Positions 1 to 9,570 of a DNA stretch of 64,000 nucleotides are shown in pieces. The translations under genes were made by a program, and so were the position numbers. The stretch spans positions 1,599,726 through 1,663,725 of the forward strand of contig VZQC01006589.1 in the NCBI GenBank assembly GCA_009823505.1, given 5' to 3'. Below the pieces are notes generated by a model that ran no database searches, had not been told where the DNA came from, and saw only the letters and a list, made by a program, of their open reading frames with translations. This DNA comes from Rhizomys pruinosus (Eukaryota; Chordata; Mammalia; Rodentia; Spalacidae). The first letter of the stretch is position 1. Each line of letters starts with the position of its first letter.

Positions 1-104
1 ACATGTAGTGCATATGGCAATCAAAAAAGCTAAGGATGGGAAAGAGAGGCATGGATAGATTTTTTTTGAGGGGTTTGCTTTTTTATTTCTAAATTTTATT
101 TATG

Positions 105-617
105 TGTATATTATGTGGTGTGTGCACATATGCCCAAATATGTAAGTAAGATAGAAGTCAACACTGGATGTCATTCTTAATCATTCTCCACCCCTATGTT
201 TTGAGGCAGGGTCTCTCACAGAACCTGTAGCTCACTACTTCAGCTAGACTGACTGGCCAGCAAGCCCCAGGCATCCTTCTGTCTCCAGCACTCCAGGGCT
301 GGAATTAAAGATGCATACATTATGCTGGGCATGGTTGTGCACGCCTTTAATCCTAGCACTTGGGAGGCAGAGCCAGGCAGATCTTTGTGAGTTCAAGGCC
401 AACCTGGTCAACAGAGAGAGTTCCAGGACAGCTGCAGCTACAGGGAGACCCTGTCTAGAAAAGACCAAAAAATAAAAACAAAACAAAACAAACAAACAAA
501 CAAAAAAACAGATGCATACATTAACGTCTCCTTTATGTAGGTGCTGGGGATCCCAACTCAGGTCCTCAGCTTATACAGCACAGAATTTACTGACTGACCT
601 TTCTCTCTAGCCCCTGT
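105..617 (-). repeat. B4-type SINE, split by a B1
   Basis: Antisense B4: a TG-rich tail segment, a gaggcagggtctctcac core and a tRNA-like end reading actgactgacctttctctctagcccc. A B1 is inserted at 323-509. Family call from memory of the consensus. Confidence 0.75.
323..509 (+). repeat. B1 SINE with 14-bp target-site duplication
   Basis: Sense B1 starting tgctgggcatggttgtgcacg, with the cctttaatcctagcacttgg core and an (AAAC)-rich tail. The 14-bp agatgcatacatta flanks it perfectly at 309-322 and 510-523, so it inserted into the older B4. Confidence 0.9.
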
Positions 618-623
618 TTGAGT

Positions 624-1185
624 TTTTCAATGAAATTCTAAGTCACCAAATTCAGGTAAATCCTACTTATGGAAGCTGACCTCTGCCTTCTCCCTGAGCG
701 CTGATGGTTAAGGAAGCAGTTACCCTGTGAAGAGTCCACTACGAAAAACTGCAGGCACACGAGCCAAGGTGAGACAGTTACCTCAGAACTTGACTATAAA
801 TTCTGCATTCTGCACTGAATCCTTGCTTCGTTTGAACAGAAAATTTGAGCATACAATTAATTCTCTGTATGCTCTAAGTTGTTACCTAAAGTACATCTGT
901 CCTTCCCATCAATTTTAAGAGCATCAGAGCTCTCAAGCAGCCAAGCAACGCTTGCATTTTGAATGAAAGATGTCCTGACTATCAAATGCTAAAATGCCAA
1001 AAATTATTCTAAGACTCTCTTAAACTGTTAGAAAATTAGGAAGTCACAGAAGTGTTGCTTTTCTTATTAACAATGGTAAGCCAGCAGAAGAGTAAAAGGC
1101 AGAAAAATGAACCATGTGCAATATTATGACAGTACCTTTAAGGCCCGCAAGTATCACTTGGTGACAATTACAGCCACAAACATGC
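624..1185. other. No recognised feature
   Basis: AT-rich, non-repetitive-looking sequence. Short frames only (longest 63 codons at 727-918); no splice or coding signal I would defend. Confidence 0.5.
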
Positions 1186-1189
1186 TCAT

Positions 1190-1394
1190 GTGGGTCTTAT
1201 GTATCTCAGGCTGGACTCAAATACTCTATGTAGCTGAGGATGTCCCTGAACCTCTGATCCTTCTGCTTCTACTTTTGGAGTGCTAGGATTATAGATATAC
1301 CACCATCTCTGGTTTATGTGGTACTGGGGATTGAACCTAGGGCTTCATGTACATTAGACAAAAACTCTACTCATAGAGTTATATCCCCAGTCCA
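1190..1394 (-). repeat. Old B4/RSINE1-like SINE
   Basis: Antisense B1-like portion (tctcaggctggactcaaa, ttttggagtgctaggatta) joined to an ID/tRNA-like portion (ggtactggggattgaacc, atatccccag). This fusion order is typical of RSINE1/B4. Strongly diverged. Confidence 0.65.
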
Positions 1395-1399
1395 TGACA

Positions 1400-2045
1400 T
1401 TAAGATTCCATATAAAGCTGACAAGTTATTCTAGAAGATGTCTGCATCTCAGAATGTTCAGCCAAATGGGTTAGAAAATAAGAATGTGATTAGGGAAATT
1501 CCTTTGGCTTCTAAACATATTGATCTCATAATTACTCCTGCACATATAATGATATACAAAATAACATGCTCCATTTACATTTGCAGGAGAAAATTTCCAT
1601 TCCAGATTCTTACCTGGGAATCTCCTAATTGCATTTAAAAGCCTGAGAAAGTGTTCTCTGGCCTCAACAGTCCCCTCCATTAAAAATCCACTACGAATAA
1701 AGGCTAATAGGCTCATTTTCTTTCCAATAATGGAATTAACTATTTATGGGTACGGCAATGGGTCAAAAACTAATCTCTATTACCTGTCAGATGAAAATAT
1801 TCAATAACTACTTTTATGATCTCTTTTTTCAATGTGGAGTATAAAACATGTTATTTGAGATAATTATTGACCTTTGTCAAAATACTATCAGTGCAAGCCA
1901 ATTCTGAAACTATCAGGGATAAGATAATGATATGCAGTTACTGAAAATTCCAAAACACCCAGGGTAAGGGCATGAGGGAGCTTTTAGGTGCCAGTGGTTG
2001 CTTATTTATTCCTCTAATACTGTAAAGTTTTAGGGGGAGGGATTG
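1400..2045. other. No recognised feature
   Basis: AT-rich sequence with two opposed short open frames (1438-1638 and 1471-1716) that show no known motif. Confidence 0.5.
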
Positions 2046-2049
2046 AAAA

Positions 2050-2410
2050 GGGGCTCTGGAGATGGCTCATTTGGTAAAGTATTTACAACACAAGCATAAA
2101 GACCTGAAATTGGACTCTTAGAACCCATGTTAAAAAGTCAGGCATGGTGGTGTGTGGCTACCGTCCCAGTGCAGGGGCAGTGGGAACAGATGGATCCCTG
2201 GAGCTCACTGGCCTGCCAGCCTAGTCCAATTAACTCAAAATGGGTGTGGCTTGAGACTCTGCTTCAATATTTAAAAAAATGAAGTATGACTGTCAAAGAC
2301 ACCTAGCATCAGCCTCTGGCTTCCACACACATGTGCACAACATGTGCATAATTCCTCTCATACACACCCATGCACATACCCAAACCTCCACAGGAAAAAA
2401 AAAAAAAAAC
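2050..2410 (+). repeat. B4 SINE
   Basis: Starts ggggctctggagatggctca (tRNA-like part), continues into a B1-like part (caggcatggtggtgtgtgg) and a CA-rich tail ending in an A run at 2395-2409. Confidence 0.8.
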
Positions 2411-2596
2411 AGAAAAGATCCCACTGTAGTTGTATACCAATTTACCAAAATAACCAACCAAGAATAAAAAGTAAGTTGTTTCCTACAAGAATAATCAAAT
2501 CAGTTTTCTATTAAAAGACCATGGGCAAAAATAAAATAATACAAATTAAATTAGGTTATTCTGGTTGTTTAGTGAGTGGCCTAGGGTGTCACAAGT

Positions 2597-2735
2597 TTTT
2601 AAATATTTGATTATTTTTACTTTATGTGTATGAGTGTACTGCCTGTATGTTTGCAAGTGCACCATGCTGTGCAATGCCTGCATAGGTCAAAAGAGGGCAT
2701 CAGATTTCCCTGGAACTGGAGTTACAGATGGCTCA
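2597..2735 (-). repeat. B2-family SINE fragment
   Basis: Antisense B2: tttatgtgtatgagtgtactgcc and agagggcatcagatttccct followed by tggaactggagttacag. The tRNA-like half is lost. Confidence 0.75.
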
Positions 2736-2739
2736 GAAG

Positions 2740-3385
2740 GGACCAATCCTGTGTCTTAACTGTTTTCTGCTCTCTGTCTTTTTTGTCACCTTCATTTACC
2801 CTTACCCTACAGTGGGCTATAATGAGGACTAAGTTCATTTTACACATAAGCCCAAAACACCTGGGCATCTGTCTATGGATGGCAATCTATGAAACCATCT
2901 TAGCATTGCTAAAGAAGAGAAAGCCACCCTAAATCTAATGTCAATACTGAGCCTGTAGCTTGTCCCAATTAAGATCATTTATATAACAGGTCTCTTTTGG
3001 GGATACCACTCCTGTAGTAATTCCTTCTAGGACCTGAGACTAATTCATCCAGGAAATTGTTTTAGGAATTTGGTTATTCAATAATTCTAAATGAATTCAG
3101 GAAGTCTTATTCCAAACAGTATGCATATACGAATAATCAGACTTTACAAACAAACAATTAATTGCAGATATCAAATTCACTACAAACAAATTAGGAAGTA
3201 AATATAATCAATTTTTTACTTAGCATTAAGTAGAAGGATTATTTAGCTTTTCATCATAAATATTTCCCTGGGAGAAGATAAAATTTAAAAATCCTAATAT
3301 ATGAAATATGGAGATTATTCCAGAATTGTTGGTTTTCAGGCAGTTTGGGGCCAAATTTTCTCCCACAGAATACTTCTTTAAAGCA
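2740..3385. other. No recognised feature
   Basis: AT-rich sequence directly left of the target site used by the retroposon at 3407-5306. No gene or repeat recognised. Confidence 0.5.
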
Positions 3386-3390
3386 CCTTT

Positions 3391-3406
3391 AAACTCTAGA
3401 AAGGAG
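3391..3406. repeat. Left target-site duplication of the 3.4-5.3 kb retroposon
   Basis: aaactctagaaaggag here is repeated exactly at 5307-5322. It follows ...cctTT, giving a TTT/AAA-like nick site on the bottom strand as expected for L1 endonuclease. Confidence 0.85.
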
Positions 3407-5306
3407 CTAATAGCCAATTAGATTTGGGATATACAGACATATGGCTGCCACTGCTGCACAGTATTTCCAGGCAGATGAGGTGTAGCTGGTGCTGACGGAG
3501 GAGTCTTGCTTGACTCAAGGAGACCTATATTTGCTTTATAGGTTTAGTGGTCTTTGGTAACACTCTCTGGCATCCCAGAGACCATCTGTATACTTGCAAG
3601 TGCGGTCTCCATACATCTTTCCCATGTTTATATCAGGTCTTCAACAGCAGGGCCTTATCACCTCTCTTCCTGCAGATATCCCAGTTTGGAGGCAAGGAGC
3701 CTTTACCATTTGTGGGGGCTTGGATCCCCTGGCCAACATCTCCTTGGTAGAATAATCCATTGTTGATGTCAGAGCTCCTGTATTAAAATATTTTGCTTAA
3801 GTGCATAGCTTAAGGAGACTTTAGCATTATATTTGGTTCTGAATAGAGAATCCTTTTCACAGTTTCTATGTCCATTAGTCAATTAAAGAAGGCAGTTTTA
3901 CTGATTTTACAAGAGAATACCTCTATAACAGCCGGATCCAATCTACAGTTGGAGAACGACCTCATCATCATCTTATTTCTCCTTCTTCTATGGGGGGAGT
4001 TAAGAAAGTCTCTTGTATTAAAACCTTTGCGGCACCTAGAAGGTAAGCTTCGTTAGGAATCATTAAAAATAGTTGTTACTAGTAGGATCCACAGAAAGGC
4101 CTGATGTCTGCAGCAATCTGAGGCATTTCTTCCCTTCAATGCCCAGAGGAGTCAATCCTTCTGCTGGCACTTTCTGGTACATCCCACTCACTGCAAAGCT
4201 GCATTTTCCTTCTCAGCCATTAAGTTGGTGATACTCTGGCCTGTTGGAACATACAAATCCTTTCCCATAGTTAGTTTCAAGATTTGGGTTGCAAGGCTCT
4301 TTGACAAAAAGTTTTCATATCCATCTATATCCCCCTTTTTTATTTAAGGTTTTTATTTTTGACCCATGAGTCTCAAAAAAGCAGTTGTTTTATACATACC
4401 TATAGGGTGGAATCAAGGCACAGATTTCATCAAGTTCACCCATGCTGTTTTTGGTTACTGTATGTGATTAACTTGGGAAACAAAGTTTATTTTTGAGTCA
4501 AATCATCCTATAGGCGAAAGAGACTGCTACCAGGTGATACTATATGACAGCACTCCTTGGAGGAATAACCCATGGCTGATGCCACAAGCTTACATCCTCT
4601 AATGGTTAGGAGATGTTATAAACCACACGAAGACCCTGCCATACTTAACAGAAGAAAATGTAATTCATGAATTAACATACCATCCAAACATCTGTGTCTA
4701 TACCAAAGAAACCTACCATAACAATTAGTACCATTTAAATACCTATATATCTAATTGTGTGTGCTTCATTAGTAGGATCGAAAGGCTATATATTATACTG
4801 TTTAATACCTAAATATCTAATTGCATGTGCTTCATTAGTAGGATCGAAAGGTTATTGCTGGACAAGCTGGCAGGCCATGAAAGAAAACAGCCAGAACTGA
4901 CTAGAGACCAAGACATCAGCTCCAGAGAAAGGAGAGTGTTTTGCTTCTCATCCACCTGTGCCCCTTTTCTAAGCCTAGGGAACAATCTGCAGAAGAGGGG
5001 GCATGGTAGAATGTAAGGGCTTTGATTGGGGTTAATGGTGAAACTACAACAATATAGACTGGACACTCATTTGATCAACTTGATTGAACATACAAGCCCC
5101 CCCCTCCCCCTGGCTGGATGGTGGGACCCATGAGATGTGTGGTTTTGAAAAAAAAAAAAAAACAGAGAAAGACGCAGAAAAGTTATGGCAGAATGCATGA
5201 TCTGGGACGGGTAGGGGTGGGGTGGGGGGAAGGGAAGGGGATATATGCCTGAACTGAATTGGAAAATGATGTATGAAATACACAAAGCATCAATAAAAAA
5301 AAAAAA
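3407..5306 (+). mobile_element. Composite retroposon, copy A, with inverted 5' part
   Basis: A 1.9 kb insertion bounded by a 16-bp duplication and ending in a poly(A) run. The right part (about 4667-5306) is in sense orientation and closely matches 34200-34828. The left part (about 3407-4665) is inverted: the reverse complement of about 4345-4545 matches the sense sequence flanking the gap at 33030-33110 and 34074-34195. This is the layout left by twin priming. The last 150 bp (tggcagaatgcatga, G-rich stretch, caataaaaa) resemble L1 3' ends elsewhere in the window (7250-7450, 59700-59815). No long coding frame is visible. Family name unknown to me. Confidence 0.8.
4734..4866 (+). repeat. 67-bp tandem duplication inside copy A
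   Basis: Two units (4734-4800 and 4801-4866) both contain tatctaattg, gtgcttcattagtaggatcg and aaaggyta. Copy B at 34265-34320 has only one unit, so the duplication is specific to copy A. Confidence 0.8.
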
Positions 5307-5322
5307 AAACTCTAGAAAGGAG
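5307..5322. repeat. Right target-site duplication of copy A
   Basis: Exact repeat of 3391-3406 (aaactctagaaaggag), directly after the poly(A) run. Confidence 0.85.
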
Positions 5323-5324
5323 AA

Positions 5325-5825
5325 TGTGTAGATCACTCAGTCTGGGGACTCTGACCTCAGAGACACTCCAGGCCTAGCTCAATGACACAGTGTAGAGGAA
5401 GAGGTCCTGTATTTTACCTACTTCTCTTCCTCCTTATGTTATTGGATAAAGGTCTGTCTAGGGCCAGGAGGCAACTTTCCTTTCTTCTCTTTCTTCTACT
5501 ATACTGGTTTCATGCATGAGATTCTTTCCTGATTCTGTTTCTTGGTTTTTCTTTTCTTTTCTTTTGATCACCTACTCTCAAGAACACCTTCTCCATCTGA
5601 AAATGAGGGCCAGTCTACTTGGCCTTCCCCTGTCCACTCCGTCTGCATCTTCCAGGTGCCAAGCCCATCACTCATGGCCTGGTTCCCACAGCTCTGAGTT
5701 CTTTCTGCTTCCACTCACTTTATGTATTACATGTAAACAGGCTTTATTAATTATCTATTCCTTTCCTAATGATAAAAGACTTATTCCTTGAGACAGCATC
5801 ACTGGGTGACTAATATTACTCTAAG
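5325..5825. other. No recognised feature
   Basis: Moderately pyrimidine-rich sequence with one 91-codon frame (5516-5791) lacking recognisable motifs. An A17 run follows at 5829-5845. Confidence 0.5.
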
Positions 5826-5848
5826 ACCAAAAAAAAAAAAAAAAACAA

Positions 5849-5962
5849 CTTGTTTTGAGACAGGGTCCTACTATTTAGCCCAGGCTAGCTTCAAGTTCAT
5901 CATCCTCCTGCCTTAGCCTCCTAAGTGTGGGGATTACAAGATATGCTACCATGCCTGGCTCT
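5849..5962 (-). repeat. B1 SINE, diverged
   Basis: Antisense B1: ttttgagacagggtcctact, cctcctgccttagcctccta, ggggattacaagatatgcta. No tail preserved. Confidence 0.75.
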
Positions 5963-5994
5963 TTTATCACCTTTAAGTGTTTATTCCATAGGTC

Positions 5995-5995
<1 letters not shown>

Positions 5996-6032
<37 letters not shown>

Positions 6033-6048
6033 ATATACACAGACACAT
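5996..6048. repeat. (CA)n microsatellite
   Basis: About 16 uninterrupted CA units, then a degenerate CA/TA extension. Confidence 0.95.
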
Positions 6049-6049
6049 G

Positions 6050-7245
6050 GTAGCAATACTAGAATTGATGTCATCCATATTATTTGTACTTCTCAGTATG
6101 CTCAAGTTCTGTATGGTGGGATGTTTTAGAACTCAGTGGGTCATCCCATTACCTGATCACTCATCCATATTGTCAGTTCAGTCATCACCCTCACTTAGAT
6201 TTCCTGAGGCTTCCCACAGAAGATGAAGTGAGATCCACTTGTCAATGCACATACAGATACCACCTCAGCTAATGGGAGCCCAACATGAGCCTTGCTCACT
6301 ATACATGTAAGCAAACCTTCTTTCCAAACCTTCTTTCCCTCTCCAAACTTCTAAGAGTAGTCATGTGTCTTTCTCAACTTCACTCCTGCCAGAATTTACA
6401 TTGCTCTGGGTGTTCTTCATCTTCTATTTTAGACCAGATGAATTTGCTAGGGACAAAAGGTGGCAACGTCATTGACAACCCTGTGCTTAAAGACAATCAG
6501 AGTGGAGTGGCATTGGGAATGTCTATGAAACAGCAAAGCACGCTAACAGACAATGAGGCTAACAAAAGCATTTTAGATATGTTGAGAAACAGTCTTTGAG
6601 TGCAGAAGTTTCACTCAAAACTGGCTGAAAACCAGTGATCCGGGAGCAATCTCTGTGTCTCACACATCAGCATATTCTGACTTTTATTTCATACTAGGGA
6701 AGCGTTCATCATGAAAAACACAGTTAACACCCCTGTTTTATGCTTCCAATTAACCAAAAAACTTATTGTACTTGCTTAGCAATGTGTATGTAGCAGATCT
6801 GATGACTTGTGATTAATATTTCTGTTTCCAAAGTCTTGTTCATCTTCTTGTCAACTACAATAAACACTTTTAAAATGTAATACCATTAACAGTGGTGGCA
6901 GCAACTATAAAAATTAAAATTGTGGGTCCTCAGGCATCGCGAACATCAATTCAGGATGAGTAAGTCCCTGCAAAGTTTGTCATCATCCAGTAAATATTTA
7001 TTGAGAACCGCTCTGTAACTGTCACTGTGACAAATGCTGAGAGCAGAGTGGCAGATATATTACCAAAAAATCCATATATATCTTTCATCAGATACTTAAA
7101 AATGAGAATTTTTAAAAAATTCTTTCCTTAAGTATACAAGTATAATAAACTATCAAATTAGGTTTTGTCTTGAAGTCTCAGCCTATGTCTTTTATTTCAA
7201 AAAGCAGACTGTACTGGTGGAATTACAACCTTTTCAGTTAAGGTT
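6050..7245. other. No recognised feature
   Basis: About 1.2 kb without a repeat I can name. A 104-codon frame at 6285-6599 starts with ATG but shows no domain or homology I recognise, and no flanking splice pattern was convincing. Confidence 0.45.
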
Positions 7246-7249
7246 TCTT

Positions 7250-7572
7250 TTCAAAGCCAATTTTTATTGAAGTTTGGTGCATTTCATACAACATTTCTTA
7301 ATCAAATTTACACCCATTCCCCTTCCTTGCCCCCCACCCCCACCCCACCAGAGCTCATGCATTCTGCCATATATATCTTACATCTTTTTCTCAGACTTTT
7401 TTAAATTTTTCGATGCAGAAGTTTACTGTTTGGGGCAGAAGTTTATTGTTTCAGTCACTCTTTGACCCAGTCTTTTTTGTTGTTGTTCCTTCCAATTTGT
7501 ATCACTCCAAAATATGCATATATGCATGGCACACATATATCAAGATCATGATGTCAGAGGTGTTAGCAACCT
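7250..7572 (-). mobile_element. L1 3'UTR end, antisense
   Basis: Reverse complement of the L1 3' terminus: caatttttattgaag at the start, then a C-rich block (complement of the G-rich tract), gcattctgccat, and a tract matching the 3'UTR of the L1 at 59.5-59.8 kb (ccaaaatatgcatatatgca against the complement of 59555-59580). Confidence 0.8.
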
Positions 7573-7585
7573 CCACTTATGATTT

Positions 7586-7752
7586 CTTTTTTTTTTTTTT
7601 TCTTTATTAGGCTGAAAGATGTCGTGTTTTCCTTAAGGAAGTGTTTGAAGGCTCCTCCTTGGCACGTCTAAATAACCATCAGTCCTAGCCTTGTACTCCA
7701 CAATGGGGACTCCCTTTCCCACGGTCACCAAATGAGGTCCAGTAAGCCCCGC
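7586..7752 (-). mobile_element. Unidentified retroposed transcript, copy 1
   Basis: On the minus strand the segment ends in cagcctaataaag followed by an A16 run, which is a polyadenylation signal plus poly(A) tail. The body is homologous to the plus strand at 27165-27335 (shared blocks ctggacctcattt, gccaaggagga, gacatctttt-like end). Source RNA not recognised. Confidence 0.65.
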
Positions 7753-7753
7753 A

Positions 7754-8212
7754 TCCTGAGTACTGGGATGACGGGTCTAAACTCCCAACACTGGCTATGA
7801 GCTGCATGCTCAAGATCAGAGCAGTGAGACAGAGAAATGAGAAACTAGGAAAGACAAAGAGTAGGAGCTGTGTTTTCTGACTGGCGATCAAAAGAACATT
7901 CAGCAAGATGACACTTATCGAGTAGATGGACTTAGGACCAGTTTGAGTGGTTATTGATGACTATAACCACAGAGCAACAATTATTTTCTAAAGCATTAAT
8001 TGAATAAAGAGTTAAAATATCCCTTAAAACTTAACCCAGAAAACAAATTATTTAACTCTTTATCCAATTAGCTCTTTAGAGCTGACTGTTCTTTTGATCA
8101 CCAGTCAGAAAACACAGTCCTGCTCTTTTCTCATTTCTCATTTCTCTGTCTCACTGTTCTGTTCTTGAACATGCAACTCATAGCCAGAACATGCAAATCA
8201 TCCCAGTACTTA
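7754..8212. repeat. Imperfect long inverted repeat
   Basis: Left arm 7754-7905 plus 7985-8020 pairs with right arm 8045-8212. Outer blocks: agtactgggatga against tcatcccagtact. Central blocks: agtgagacagagaaatgaga and tgttttctgactgg on the left, each with its complement on the right. Inner: ataaagagttaaa against tttaactctttat. The left arm holds about 80 extra bases (7905-7985). Confidence 0.85.
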
Positions 8213-8340
8213 GGAGGCTGAGGCAAGACTGCTGTGAGTTCAAGTGTAACCCAAGCCACACAGTCAGTTCCAGACCAAACTGGGCTAAAAAAGTGATATC
8301 CTATCTCAAGGAAGTAGAAATAAAAGAATAAAGAAAATAA
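8196..8340 (+). repeat. Old B1-related SINE
   Basis: catcccagtacttaggaggc, tgaggcaagactgctgtgag and atcctatctcaag follow the B1 order. The 5' part overlaps the outer end of the inverted repeat. Confidence 0.6.
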
Positions 8341-8344
8341 GACT

Positions 8345-9140
8345 CAGGAAGGCAAAGACGGGCTCTGCCTTCCTCATCGCATCCCTCTAACATATGTCTC
8401 GGTTCCTGAAGCCTGTTACAAGTAATCAGCTTAGTAAGATTCCTTTCTCACCTCCAATCAGGTAACAATATTTACTAAGACAAATTAGTGAACTGTTTAC
8501 GTTCCAAAGCTATAACATTTTGAAAGGACCTAGTTCATGAAACTCAAGTTTTGATATTTTGGGGCAACGGAAAATCTATAAGCAGGTGACTCAGACTATG
8601 CCAAATTCCTACTCCTGGAGTATATGTGTGTTAAGTTTCAAGTCTCTTCTGAATCCAAGGAATTCTAAAAAGTTTCCCATTTTCTTTAAGCTCCTTCCTG
8701 TGTTATTTTCTACTGTAAGGAAGTGACTATCAGAATTTGTGATGCGTTGGATCATCCATTCAGTAAAGGTAGAGCATCTGTGACAGTCCAGGGATACCAG
8801 GCACTAGACTGGAAGCAGTGAAAACAGACCTCAAGGAAACTTCAGTGTCAGAATGACACCTGAGAAGGTGGGCTCAGCATCCATTTTCAGGCAAGGAAAT
8901 AAGGCTCAAAGAACTAAAATGACTCATCACATCGTACATTTCAGAAACACGTAAGACTTCCTGATTGCAAAACTCAAGCCTATTAGCTACCCAACTACTT
9001 CCCCCTCATTGATTTAGTCATTTCTACCTCAAAATATAGACCCAGATGAAGTGTCAGTATCAAAAGGGAGCCGATGAGAAAACAGACATAACACCACCAT
9101 CCTCGACAAACCAATCATTATCAGAATCTAAATTTTATCT
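8345..9140. other. No recognised feature
   Basis: Ordinary-looking sequence without named repeats or long frames. Confidence 0.5.
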
Positions 9141-9144
9141 TGTG

Positions 9145-9455
9145 AAAGCGTGTTCATGTGTGAGTACAGATGCAGGTGGGCCGCAACATGTGTGCGGAGG
9201 TCAAGGACAGCCTGAGGGTGTGGTCCTCACCTTTCACCCTGTTTGAGATAGAGCCCCTTCTGTCTTTCACAGGCCAGGCCAGCTGGCACAAGAGCTCCCA
9301 GGAATTCCCCTGTCTCTGTCTCCCATTTCGCCCCAGGAGCGCAGAAATTACAAAAGGCACGCACCATACCCAGCCTTGCATGTGTTCTGGGAACTAGAAC
9401 TCAGATCCTCACATTCATGCGGAAAACACTATAACTCACTCTAGGTCAGCCCCAG
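9145..9455 (-). repeat. B4 SINE
   Basis: Antisense B4: ggaggtcaaggacagcc, gtctctgtctcccatttcg, attacaaaaggcacgcacc and aactagaactcagatcctca in the expected order. Confidence 0.75.
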
Positions 9456-9570
9456 AATCTGCACTAACACCGCTGTCTTGTGTCCTGTGTGTATTAAGTT
9501 CGCACAGTTCCAGGCCAAGAAGTTGTTAATTTAAGTAAAGTAGAGAAATTAGATAAAGAGTTAAAATATT

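Noticed and set aside
6285..6599. 104-codon frame as an exon
   Set aside because: No recognisable domain, no convincing splice sites, and a frame of this size is expected by chance in a window of this length.
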